DNA of 64,000 nucleotides, taken from an uncultured Psychrobacter sp. (GTDB lineage Bacteria > Pseudomonadota > Gammaproteobacteria > Pseudomonadales > Moraxellaceae). Shown here in pieces: positions 27,993-36,722 of this stretch. The DNA lies in NCBI RefSeq assembly GCF_947500265.1, contig NZ_CANMRN010000011.1:26670-90669 (forward strand), in the 5' to 3' direction. The position numbers were made by a program, and so were the translations under genes. How positions within the stretch are numbered: position 1 is the stretch's first letter; each line of letters begins with the position of its first letter. The notes beneath the pieces were generated by a model that was not told where the DNA came from, did no database searches, and saw nothing but the letters and a program-made list of their open reading frames with translations.

Positions 27993-28580
27993 ATGACAAC
28001 AATTAAGCGAAAAAATACGACATCAGCCATGAATAATGACACCAAACCATTATTTGCTAAAGATTATAACGTCTATATTAACCATACTGATGCTGGCGGT
28101 ATAGTCTATCACGCCAATCACTTGGTGTTTTTTGAAAACTGCCGACGCGACTGGTTTACTGAGCTAGGCTTAAATGGCTATTTTTTGCAGACTGACAGTG
28201 GTGAAGTACAGCATTTTGTCGTGAGTCAGGCGGACTTGCAATACAAAAGAGCCATTCTATTAGATGAGGTAATTAGCGTACGTATCGATAAAGTGGAGCT
28301 AAAACCTGCCAGCATCATATTTTACCAAAGCATATACCGCAATCTACCAAATCATGGCACTACCGAAACAGATGATAGCCAGCTACTAAGCAGTACCAAA
28401 ATCGTCATTGCCTGCGTACAAAACCTCGTCAAACCAGAGCCAATGAGTAATGACGAAATAGGCAGCGATAAACCAGATACTGCAGCGACAACTCCACCAA
28501 TGCGTCCTATTCGTGTGCCAAAAAAACTGCGCGTTACGATCGAACAAGCTATCAACGAGCAAGTAAATGGTCAGCAGTAG
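27993..28580 (+). CDS. acyl-CoA thioesterase (YbgC/4HBT type)
   Basis: Hot-dog fold thioesterase. The YbgC signature HTDAGGIVYHANHLVFFENCRRDW is visible near residues 32-55, with the active Asp in HTDAGG. QHFVVSQADLQYKRAILLDE follows as in the family. The core is about 130 residues, and a further 45-50 polar residues rich in Asp, Thr and Pro form an unusual tail. An alternative ATG lies 33 bases downstream. It is six bases from the ABC ATPase gene and probably in one operon with fetAB. It may hydrolyse short acyl-CoAs; YbgC homologues associate with Tol-Pal or phospholipid synthesis. Confidence 0.85.
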   Translation: MTTIKRKNTTSAMNNDTKPLFAKDYNVYINHTDAGGIVYHANHLVFFENCRRDWFTELGLNGYFLQTDSGEVQHFVVSQADLQYKRAILLDEVISVRIDKVELKPASIIFYQSIYRNLPNHGTTETDDSQLLSSTKIVIACVQNLVKPEPMSNDEIGSDKPDTAATTPPMRPIRVPKKLRVTIEQAINEQVNGQQ

Positions 28581-28586
28581 AACGCT

Positions 28587-29423
28587 ATGAGCATAGATAC
28601 GGATAGAGTGTTGCTTGAATTTGATAACCTATGGGTACATAGCCAACGGACGATACGTACTCATAGCATTAAAGATAGCAAAGAAGCCTCGAATAAAATC
28701 TCTATGCCGTCTAGCATTTATCAAAAATGGACAAGCAAGCTAACCGCAAACACTTCACTAGATAAAGAACCATCAACTCCTGCTCTAGCACTAATAAGTG
28801 GTGCAAGCGGTACGTTATTGTCAGGGCAAGTCACTGTTTTGACAGGAGCGTCTGGTAGCGGTAAATCAGTACTATTGCGAGTATTGGCAGGATTATTACC
28901 AATGAGCAGCGGTACTGTTCGTTTGCACGATGACACGTCGAGTAATGTTTATCACGATATGCATGAGACTGCGCCTATACGGTGGCGCCAGCAGGTCGCC
29001 CTACTTGCTCAGCATCCACAACTGTTAGACGGTAGTGTCCTTGAAAACTTACAAATGCCTTATCAATTATATGCTCACCAATCGCAGACTTTTGACATAG
29101 ACTGGCATGTTGCTCAGCTTGAACACTTAGATAGAAGTGCAGATTTTTTGCAACAAGACGCTAAGCATTTATCTGGTGGCGAGCGCCAACTGGTCAATAC
29201 ATTACGTCTATTGCAACTCAGTCCACAAGTTCTATTGCTAGATGAACCAACTGCTGCTTTGGACATGGACACTTCAGCACAGCTAGTCAACTTACTTATC
29301 AACTGGTTGCACGCAGATGCACAGCGTACACTCCTATGGGTGACTCACGACACAAAAGATATTATGCCTTTGGCAAATAGACACTGGCATATGCAAGCAG
29401 GTGTGCTCACTGCAGACTCTTGA
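28587..29423 (+). CDS. fetA: ABC transporter ATPase, FetA-like
   Basis: ATP-binding subunit of 278 residues. Walker A is GASGSGKS near residue 90, the signature is LSGGERQ, Walker B is VLLLDEPTAAL and the switch is in LLWVTHDTKD. Q-loop LLAQHPQLLDG is present. An extra N-terminal polar stretch of about 60 residues separates the first strand (LLEFDNLWV) from the P-loop. Paired with the UPF0014-type permease downstream (147-base gap), it matches FetAB, described in E. coli as an iron exporter that lessens oxidative stress. Substrate here is inferred. Confidence 0.85.
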   Translation: MSIDTDRVLLEFDNLWVHSQRTIRTHSIKDSKEASNKISMPSSIYQKWTSKLTANTSLDKEPSTPALALISGASGTLLSGQVTVLTGASGSGKSVLLRVLAGLLPMSSGTVRLHDDTSSNVYHDMHETAPIRWRQQVALLAQHPQLLDGSVLENLQMPYQLYAHQSQTFDIDWHVAQLEHLDRSADFLQQDAKHLSGGERQLVNTLRLLQLSPQVLLLDEPTAALDMDTSAQLVNLLINWLHADAQRTLLWVTHDTKDIMPLANRHWHMQAGVLTADS

Positions 29424-29570
29424 CATCTTTTTGATTGGCAATATTTAATCAAATGAGTAAGTCGTCGTATAGTTGCTCAGACAATTTAACACGTTAATAA
29501 CCTTAACCCTCACCTTGTATTATTACCATAATTACTTCCTAAATAAGCTCATACGAGTGGTACGAATGAT

Positions 29571-30347
29571 ATGCAAATATTTCTCACTTATGGTGATATC
29601 GCTCTTGCTAGCAGCCTAATTATCATTGTATTACTCATCTCTTGGCGCTTACGTTTAAAGCTAAGCAAGACCCTTTTGATAGCGGCATTTCGTACGATCA
29701 TACAGCTTAGCTTTATTGGGCTAATACTGGCGTGGATTTTCGCACGTGAACAATGGTATGAAGTGCTACTTATCTTAACGGTCATGACTTTAATTGCAGC
29801 AAGTGCCGCCAAGAATCGTGTTAAACGCAGCTATAAAGGGTTATTAACAGATACGTTATTAGCAGTTGGCATCTCAGCAATATTAGTAACGGCGATTGCG
29901 ATTATAGCGATTTTGAATGTTGAGCCTTGGTATACACCACAATTCATTATTCCTATATTGGGTCTGATATTAGGAAACTCCCTGACTGCCATTTCGTTGA
30001 CGAGCAATCAATTGATTGAATCCTTTCATGAGCAATCAGGGCGCATAGAAATGATGCTCAGTCTATCTGCTAAGCCATTCGAAGCCGTCCATGAACAGAT
30101 AAAAGCAGCTATCACTAATGGCATGACCCCAACCCTGAACTCTATGCTAGTCGTCGGTATTGTTAGCTTACCAGGCATGATGACGGGTCAAATCCTAGCG
30201 GGCGCCGATCCCTCTCAAGCCGTACGCTATCAAATAGTCACTATGTTCCTGATATGTGTCAGCAGCACGCTTGGCTGCACCATCAGTGCCTTACTTATTT
30301 ATCGAAGATTCTTTAATAAAAAAGATCAATTCATTTTACCGCGATAA
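29571..30347 (+). CDS. fetB: ABC transporter permease, FetB-like
   Basis: A 258-residue inner-membrane protein of the UPF0014/FetB family. About seven hydrophobic spans are seen. The conserved block NSLTAISLTSNQLIESF and the family motif GMTPTLNSMLVVGIVSLPGMMTGQILAGADP are very typical. It should form the membrane part of the transporter with the ATPase gene upstream. The start ATG lacks a strong Shine-Dalgarno. No obvious terminator follows; 461 AT-rich bases lie before the first fadD. Confidence 0.88.
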   Translation: MQIFLTYGDIALASSLIIIVLLISWRLRLKLSKTLLIAAFRTIIQLSFIGLILAWIFAREQWYEVLLILTVMTLIAASAAKNRVKRSYKGLLTDTLLAVGISAILVTAIAIIAILNVEPWYTPQFIIPILGLILGNSLTAISLTSNQLIESFHEQSGRIEMMLSLSAKPFEAVHEQIKAAITNGMTPTLNSMLVVGIVSLPGMMTGQILAGADPSQAVRYQIVTMFLICVSSTLGCTISALLIYRRFFNKKDQFILPR

Positions 30348-30808
30348 TTTTGGCATCTATATCCCTTTGCGTTTTATCAGCTCATCAATATTAGCTATTT
30401 AATACTTCATTTATGAGATAACAAAGTCAATATATTCTTATAAGTTAATATATGTACTGATCAGTATCGCTTACTGTTATTGTTTTAGACTAAATTCATG
30501 CTAATGTATTGCTCAAATGTATCGTTTTTTTGATACTTTATTTGTAAGTTGCAGATAAATATTTTTAGAACGAGCATTATTTTTATTACTGAACTTTTTA
30601 TTTATTTGTTCTATTTAATGCTTTATATAAATACTCATTGAATAAAATGCTGTGACAGCAGCAAAAAAACTAGCTATTAATCAATAGACAGGGATGCTAT
30701 TGATTACGGTAGATACCACTTAAATAAGTAGTGGTTTGTACCATTGATAGATTGACAACTACCTTTTTAAAATACTTTAGCCTATATCAAATCGCAAGGA
30801 TGCTAACT
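30348..30808. promoter_or_regulatory. upstream region of the first fadD
   Basis: About 460 AT-rich bases with no gene. TACTGATCAGTA (30455-30466) is a perfect 12-base palindrome. The 26-base segment 30498-30523 recurs before the second fadD (32805-32830) with 22 identities, at a similar distance from the start codon (311 and 323 bases). It could be a shared promoter or regulator site. Confidence 0.5.
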
Positions 30809-32506
30809 ATGATATCGAACAAACCTTGGCTTTCTCAATATCCAGCCGGTGTGCCAAAAACCATTAACCCCGATAGATATAGCAGCATTATGGAGCTGTA
30901 CGAAGAATGCTTCGATCGCTTCCGTGGACATCCGATGAGCATTTGTATGGGAGTGACTCATACTTATGGTGATATTGATAATGCTTCGATGGCAGTCGCC
31001 GCTTGGCTACAGAACCAAGGCTTGCCAAAAGGTAGTGTCGTCGCTCTCATGATGCCAAACGTTCCACAGTATCTACCAACTATGATTGGGATATTGCGTG
31101 CAGGCTATGTATGCACCCCTGTCAACCCGCTATATACTGGCCGAGAATTGCGCCATCAGCTTAACGATTCTGGTGCTCAAGCAATTTTTGTGGTCGATAA
31201 CTTTGCCCAAGCGCTTGAGCAAGTCATTGAAGAAACGGCTATCAAACGTGTCATCCTATCGAAAATGGGCGATATGATGGGTTTAAAAGGTATTTTGGTC
31301 AATACAATTATTCGTCAGGTCAAACGCTTAGTACCCAAGTACAATCTTAATGATCCTAAGTACCACGTCACTAAATTCCCTGAAGTATTGAAAAAAGGTA
31401 AAAACCTACCTTTTCAGCAACCAAAAATGTCTTTGGATCAAAAAGCATTTTTACAATATACAGGCGGTACCACAGGTCTTTCGAAAGGCGCTATTTTGTC
31501 ACAGCGTAATATCGTAGCAGCAGCGATGCAATCCGAGGCATGGACCCGCCCTATTACGTCAGAAATCAACGAAGTGTATATCAATATGGTAATGGCGCTG
31601 CCGCTCTATCATATTTTTGCATTCATGCTGAGTTTACTTGGTATGCGCTCAGGCTATACCTTTATACTAGTACCTAATCCACGTGATATTCCTGGATTTG
31701 TTAAAACCTTATCAAAACAACCGTTCCATATTTTCCCTGCAGTCAACACACTCTTTAAGGGGCTGCTCGATAATCCTAACTTTAAAGATTTGGACTTTAG
31801 CTCTTTACGTATCTCACAAGCTGGTGGTATGGCGGCTACTGAGCAAACTGCGAATCGCTGGTTAGAAGTGACTGGCTGCGCGATGATCGAAGGCTGGGGT
31901 ATGACAGAAGGCGTTGCAGTCGGCACTGCTAACGTTATTACCAATCGTGAGTTTAACGGTACTATCGGTGTACCGGCACCTGGCGTAGATGTCATTATTA
32001 TCGATGAAGACGGTAGACATGTAGATCTAAATGAAGGGGGCGAGCTCTGTATTAAAGGCCCTAACGTAACCTCTGGATACCTGAACAGAGACAGTAGTGC
32101 TGACTTTACTAGTGATGGTTATTTCCGCACTGGTGATATTGTCAGTATGGATGACAAGGGTTATATCAAACTGCTAGATCGTAAGAAAGACATGATCTTG
32201 GTTTCAGGATTTAACGTATTCCCTAATGAAATCGAGTCTGTGATGCTTGACTGTGATGGTATTCTTGACTGCGCGGTAATTGGTATTCCTGATAGTCATC
32301 AAGGTGAAGCGGTCAAAATATACGTAGTACCTGAAGACAATAACGTTACCAAAGAAGTGATTACGGACTTTGCATTAGATAATCTAACGGGTTATAAGTG
32401 TCCACGCCACATCGAGTTTGTGAGCGACCTACCGAAGAGTAATGTCGGTAAAGTACTGCGTCAAAAATTGCATGAAAAACACAATGCAGACCATCCACAA
32501 AGATAA
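30809..32506 (+). CDS. fadD: long-chain-fatty-acid--CoA ligase (first paralogue)
   Basis: An AMP-forming acyl-CoA synthetase of 565 residues that activates fatty acids for beta-oxidation or lipid synthesis. The P-loop YTGGTTGLSKGA, the GWGMTEGVAVG block and the C-terminal DRKKDMILVSGFNVFPNEIE (hinge) are present, and the catalytic lysine lies in LPKSNVGKVLRQ. The start at ATG 30809 has AAGGA eight bases upstream and aligns with the second paralogue, so the longer frame from 30731 is rejected. The two proteins are roughly 85% identical by eye. Pseudomonads also carry fadD1-fadD2 in tandem. Confidence 0.93.
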   Translation: MISNKPWLSQYPAGVPKTINPDRYSSIMELYEECFDRFRGHPMSICMGVTHTYGDIDNASMAVAAWLQNQGLPKGSVVALMMPNVPQYLPTMIGILRAGYVCTPVNPLYTGRELRHQLNDSGAQAIFVVDNFAQALEQVIEETAIKRVILSKMGDMMGLKGILVNTIIRQVKRLVPKYNLNDPKYHVTKFPEVLKKGKNLPFQQPKMSLDQKAFLQYTGGTTGLSKGAILSQRNIVAAAMQSEAWTRPITSEINEVYINMVMALPLYHIFAFMLSLLGMRSGYTFILVPNPRDIPGFVKTLSKQPFHIFPAVNTLFKGLLDNPNFKDLDFSSLRISQAGGMAATEQTANRWLEVTGCAMIEGWGMTEGVAVGTANVITNREFNGTIGVPAPGVDVIIIDEDGRHVDLNEGGELCIKGPNVTSGYLNRDSSADFTSDGYFRTGDIVSMDDKGYIKLLDRKKDMILVSGFNVFPNEIESVMLDCDGILDCAVIGIPDSHQGEAVKIYVVPEDNNVTKEVITDFALDNLTGYKCPRHIEFVSDLPKSNVGKVLRQKLHEKHNADHPQR

Positions 32507-33127
32507 ACAAACATCAAAGTTTTAATTTTTCGAAAATTTGATTTTGTTTGCACTAAAGAGCATTTTACATTTAATGTAGAATGCTCTTTTTATATATTTA
32601 CCTTCTGTCATTCAATTACGACACTACCCTATTTTATATCAGCTATATGACATTTTTTGAATAAATTTCATGTTAATTACTTGATAAGAAAGTAAATTAT
32701 TTGTCTAGGTAATTTCTGATTATTCAACATATATTATTTTATTTATCAAATTTAACTGTAAACTATCAAGTTCTTGTATAAGAATAACAGGCACGGTTGT
32801 AGTTATGTTAATGTATTGCCAAAATGTGTCACTATACTTTCTGTTATTTTGATCTTATATAATTATGACTCATATCGATTGATTAGCAGTATTTACTAGT
32901 AGCTATTTTCATTACCAAAACATTAATTGTTTTTTTAATCTGATGAGATATTTATGCTCTGTGGTTAAATCAAACTTTATAAGGGCCTCGTATTTTAGCA
33001 GTATGTGAATATATAGGATAACACTCGACAATTTCTTGCTAACGGAACAGCAATTTAAATTGTTGACATGGATGTGACTACTTTTTTATAGAGCCTTAAT
33101 TTATTTTAATATTTAAGGACGCTAATC
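32507..33127. promoter_or_regulatory. 621-bp region between the fadD paralogues
   Basis: The first part holds a terminator (32555-32591). The remainder is AT-rich with no gene and includes the element 32805-32830 shared with the first fadD upstream region. Each gene therefore probably has its own promoter. Confidence 0.5.
32555..32591 (+). terminator. terminator after the first fadD
   Basis: AAAGAGCATTTTACA pairs with TGTAGAATGCTCTTT, followed by a T run, 48 bases after the stop codon. Confidence 0.88.
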
Positions 33128-34828
33128 ATGACTATAGATAAACCTTGGCTTGCTCAATACCCAGAAAACGTACCTAAGACGATTAATCCGGATCAGTATG
33201 AAAGCCTCATAGAGTTATATGAAGAGTGTTTTAACCGCTTTCGTATGCATCCGATGTCTATCTGTATGGGTGTTACGCATACTTATGGTGATGTTGATAC
33301 TGCTTCACTGGCAGTCGCAGCATGGTTACAGGCTCAAGGTTTACCTAAAGGCAGCGTAGTGGCTCTCATGATGCCGAACGTGCCACAATACCTACCGACT
33401 ATGATTGGCATTTTGCGTGCAGGTTACGTTTGTACGCCAATAAACCCACTATATACAGGCCGTGAGCTGCGTCATCAATTAAATGACTCAGGCGCTCAGG
33501 TTATCTTTGTTGTTGACAACTTTGCTCAAGCCTTAGAGCAAGTCATTGAAGAGACCAATATCAAACGTATCGTGCTGTCAAAAATGGGCGATATGATGGG
33601 TCTAAAAGGTATTTTGGTCAATACGGTCATCCGTCAGGTCAAACGCTTGGTTCCTAAATACAACTTAAATGATCCTAAGTACAATGTTACTAAGTTCCCT
33701 GAAGTATTAAAAAAGGGAAAAAACCTACCGATTCAAGCACCAAAGACTACCATACAACAAAAAGCTATTTTGCAGTATACAGGTGGTACGACTGGACTAT
33801 CTAAAGGTGCTGTCTTAACACAGCGTAACGTTATAGCCGCTGCCATGCAATCAGAAGCATGGTTCCGCCCTGTGACCTCAGGTATCAACGAAGTATATAT
33901 CAATATGGTTATGGCGTTACCGCTATATCATATTTTTGCCTTTGTTTTGAGTTTGCTCGGTATGCGTTCGGGCTATACCTTTATTCTAGTACCTAATCCG
34001 CGCGATATGCCAGGCTTTGTCAAAACCTTGTCAAAGCAGCCATTCCATATTTTCCCTGCGGTGAATACCTTGTTTAAAGGACTGCTTGATCAACCAAACT
34101 TTAAGAACCTAGATTTTAGCTCATTACATCTTTCTCAGGCTGGTGGTATGGCAGCCACTGAGCAAACTGCAGCACACTGGTTGGAAGTAACAGGTTGCCC
34201 AATGATTGAAGGTTGGGGTATGACGGAATGTGTGGCAGTAGGTACCAATAATATTATTACTGACCGAAAATTTAACGGTACTATTGGTATTCCAGGACCT
34301 AGCGTCGATGCTATTATCATCGATGATGAAGGTAATCGTCTTGGCATACATCAAGCTGGTGAAATGTGCATGAAAGGCCCTAACGTAACCTCTGGTTATT
34401 TCAATACAGACAATACCAATGACTTTACCAGTGATGGTTACTTCCGTACTGGTGATATCGTTAGCATGGATGAGAAGGGTTACTTTACTCTACTGGATCG
34501 TAAGAAAGACATGATCTTAGTCTCAGGCTTTAATGTATTCCCGAATGAAATCGAATCTGTCATGCTCGATTGTGATGGCATCGTCGATTGTGCTGTGATC
34601 GGTATTCCTGATGAAAATCAAGGTGAAGCGGTTAAGATCTATATCGTACCTGCCGATAACAATGTCACTAAAGAAGTCATCAAAGAATTTGCGCTGGACA
34701 ATTTGACTGGTTATAAATGTCCACGCCATATTGAGTTTGTCAGTGAATTACCAAAGAGTAATGTTGGTAAAATACTGCGTCAAAAATTGCGTGAACAGCA
34801 TATGTCAGACAACCCTCAAACGTTGTAA
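33128..34828 (+). CDS. fadD: long-chain-fatty-acid--CoA ligase (second paralogue)
   Basis: A 566-residue acyl-CoA synthetase closely related to the gene at 30809. It has the same P-loop, YTGGTTGLSKGA, and the same hinge and catalytic lysine segments. Differences cluster in the first 25 residues, in the GWGMTECVAVGT loop (Cys for Gly) and near residues 420-450. Those changes may alter chain-length preference, but that is inference. AAGGA lies before the ATG. Its 3' end converges on the SDR gene, with a shared terminator. Confidence 0.93.
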   Translation: MTIDKPWLAQYPENVPKTINPDQYESLIELYEECFNRFRMHPMSICMGVTHTYGDVDTASLAVAAWLQAQGLPKGSVVALMMPNVPQYLPTMIGILRAGYVCTPINPLYTGRELRHQLNDSGAQVIFVVDNFAQALEQVIEETNIKRIVLSKMGDMMGLKGILVNTVIRQVKRLVPKYNLNDPKYNVTKFPEVLKKGKNLPIQAPKTTIQQKAILQYTGGTTGLSKGAVLTQRNVIAAAMQSEAWFRPVTSGINEVYINMVMALPLYHIFAFVLSLLGMRSGYTFILVPNPRDMPGFVKTLSKQPFHIFPAVNTLFKGLLDQPNFKNLDFSSLHLSQAGGMAATEQTAAHWLEVTGCPMIEGWGMTECVAVGTNNIITDRKFNGTIGIPGPSVDAIIIDDEGNRLGIHQAGEMCMKGPNVTSGYFNTDNTNDFTSDGYFRTGDIVSMDEKGYFTLLDRKKDMILVSGFNVFPNEIESVMLDCDGIVDCAVIGIPDENQGEAVKIYIVPADNNVTKEVIKEFALDNLTGYKCPRHIEFVSELPKSNVGKILRQKLREQHMSDNPQTL

Positions 34829-34856
34829 TACTTGCCCTGCTATTTCAGAGCAAATA

Positions 34857-34890
34857 GAAGAAGTCCACTATTATTGTAGTGGGCTTCTTC
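34857..34890. terminator. bidirectional terminator after the second fadD
   Basis: GAAGAAGTCCACTA pairs with TAGTGGGCTTCTTC with one G-T pair, then TTTTC. It lies between convergent genes. Confidence 0.85.
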
Positions 34891-34917
34891 TTTTCAGCAT
34901 TAAGAAAACCGATTTGA

Positions 34918-35787
34918 TTAGCTCAGTTTATTCATTACCTGTAATGGCAAATGCTTCATCGCATGACTGACCATGGACCAAGGCAGGCTCGGCACACAGG
35001 CTTCATCCACACCCGCTTCGATAGCCGCGACAATGGCTTTAGTACCAGTATCTGTATCGACTTCAAATGGCAATGGCTTAGAGCCTTCGTTGATTTCAGT
35101 GCGAATGTAGCCCGGGTAAATTGTAGAAACTTTGATAGGAAGATTGGTCAAAAGCATATCAGCACGAATGCCTTCTGCTAAGTGAGCCAGACCAGCTTTA
35201 CTTGCACCATAGGTTGTCAGATGTCTGGGCAATCCACGCATGGCTGACATGCTAGATATCACGACCAAATGCCCATTGTTCTGAGCACGGAAGATATTCA
35301 TAGCGGCTTCACACTGTGCCAGTGCTGCTACAAAATTGACATCAGCAGTGCGACGGTTGGTTTCAAAATGCCCTTTACCAATGCGGCGACTATCACCAAT
35401 ACCTGCATTAACCACTACTCGCTCAATGCTACCGAAATCATCTGCAAAAGCATCAAACACTTGAAAAACCGTATCATAATCACTCACATCTAGTGCTTGG
35501 TATTCGACTCGGATATCAGGGTACTTGTCCATCATTTCCGATTTTAGATGCTCTAAACGATCAATGCGACGCGCACATATGGCCAAGTTGTAGCCAAGGC
35601 TAGCAAATAGTCTAGCCATGCCCTCGCCCAGACCTGAACTGGCACCTGTGATAAGCACCGTTTTACCGCTGCCTACTTGCTGCTTCTTCAAGTCCTTTAG
35701 ATAACTTGCAGGTCGAACCGCGCCTACTATCTGGTTTTTGCTATGGCGCGCACTTTTAGCAACCAATTTTATTAATTTATTTTGCAT
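34918..35787 (-). CDS. short-chain dehydrogenase/reductase
   Basis: A 289-residue classical SDR. The cofactor motif TGASSGLGEG starts near residue 46, NAGIGDSR is near 130, and the catalytic Ser and YxxxK are in VISSMSAMRG and YGASKAGLAHLA. The N-terminal 40 residues are basic and may contact membrane. It is the last gene of a minus-strand group with a histidine phosphatase and an APH-type kinase. In comparable clusters the SDR oxidises a hydroxyacyl intermediate, but its substrate is unknown here. AAGGA precedes the ATG. Confidence 0.88.
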   Translation of the reverse strand: MQNKLIKLVAKSARHSKNQIVGAVRPASYLKDLKKQQVGSGKTVLITGASSGLGEGMARLFASLGYNLAICARRIDRLEHLKSEMMDKYPDIRVEYQALDVSDYDTVFQVFDAFADDFGSIERVVVNAGIGDSRRIGKGHFETNRRTADVNFVAALAQCEAAMNIFRAQNNGHLVVISSMSAMRGLPRHLTTYGASKAGLAHLAEGIRADMLLTNLPIKVSTIYPGYIRTEINEGSKPLPFEVDTDTGTKAIVAAIEAGVDEACVPSLPWSMVSHAMKHLPLQVMNKLS

Positions 35788-35909
35788 GTACCGTCCTTTG
35801 TATATCGATATTGCACAGAATCAAATTGGTATTTCTTAGTATAAACGTCGATAAGGCTTATACTTTAAGCAGATATGACACTACATTATTCGCAAAATTA
35901 CACGCAAAA

Positions 35910-36674
35910 TTATCGCCATGTCACGAATGGTTTACCATCAGAGAATAAATGACTGTATTCATTTAAAGACAACAAGCGAGAACTTTGATTCTTTAAAGTA
36001 ATAGAGGTCACACCCGTATTAACCAAGCTTTTATTCAGCTGATAAGCGGTCTGACTGCCTTGTCGCAATAACTGGGCAGTGATTGCAGCGATGACGCCGC
36101 CTGAAGTGAATACGAGTACGGTGCTGTCCTGATCTAAGCTCATGCTTGCTACTTTCGTACGTACTTGTTCAAGGGCTTGCTGTGCACGATTATTAAACTG
36201 TGGCCAGCTTTCAAGATAGTCTTGATCATTGTCACCAGCATGCCAGCGCTGCATCGCTTGATCAAATAGCTCAGCCAATCGCGTGGCTGGCGATTCTGCT
36301 TTGGCAATTTCAGCTGAGATGTCAGATCGATTGCCCGATGCCGATGCTGACTTAACGAACACGTCTTTATGATTAAATTCATCAAATTGCGGCAGAATAT
36401 AACTATCAGGCTGATCAAAGTTGATTACAGGCGCAACAGCTGTGCCATCGCTATTATTGGCATGTACAGACGATTGGTAACGCTCCCAAAAATGACGTGC
36501 TGAGTCTTGCTGCCGAACCAACCTACCAGTAAATATGGCATCAATACGGCGCTGCGTAGCTGCATAGTGCTGACCTAACATTTGTGCCTGAACAGTGCCT
36601 AGTTCTGAGAGTTGATCATAGTTTTCTTGTCCAAAAGACGCTTGGCCATGACGTGCTAAAAGTATGGTTGTCAT
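35910..36674 (-). CDS. histidine phosphatase family protein
   Basis: A 254-residue phosphoglycerate mutase-like phosphatase. The catalytic RHG motif is in ILLARHGQASFG near residue 8, and FTGRLVRQQDSA and VFTSGGVIAAITAQLL near residue 195 fit the branch. The usual second His of the PGAM motif (GGxI/GH) is replaced, since the sequence reads SGGVIAA, as in many SixA/CobC-like members. It lies 48 bases downstream of the kinase gene and 122 bases before the SDR gene. This phosphatase-kinase-dehydrogenase set recurs in gammaproteobacteria. The substrate is unknown. Confidence 0.85.
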   Translation of the reverse strand: MTTILLARHGQASFGQENYDQLSELGTVQAQMLGQHYAATQRRIDAIFTGRLVRQQDSARHFWERYQSSVHANNSDGTAVAPVINFDQPDSYILPQFDEFNHKDVFVKSASASGNRSDISAEIAKAESPATRLAELFDQAMQRWHAGDNDQDYLESWPQFNNRAQQALEQVRTKVASMSLDQDSTVLVFTSGGVIAAITAQLLRQGSQTAYQLNKSLVNTGVTSITLKNQSSRLLSLNEYSHLFSDGKPFVTWR

Positions 36675-36722
36675 AAATTATTACCTTTTATCATATTTGC
36701 TAAAGTACGGTTTGCTCAATGC

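Noticed and set aside
30731..30808. Extended N-terminus of the first fadD
   Set aside because: ATG 30809 has AAGGA at the right distance and aligns with the start of the paralogue; the extra 26 residues match nothing.
34857..34890. Inverted repeat as a mobile-element end
   Set aside because: It is a typical terminator hairpin with a T run between convergent genes.
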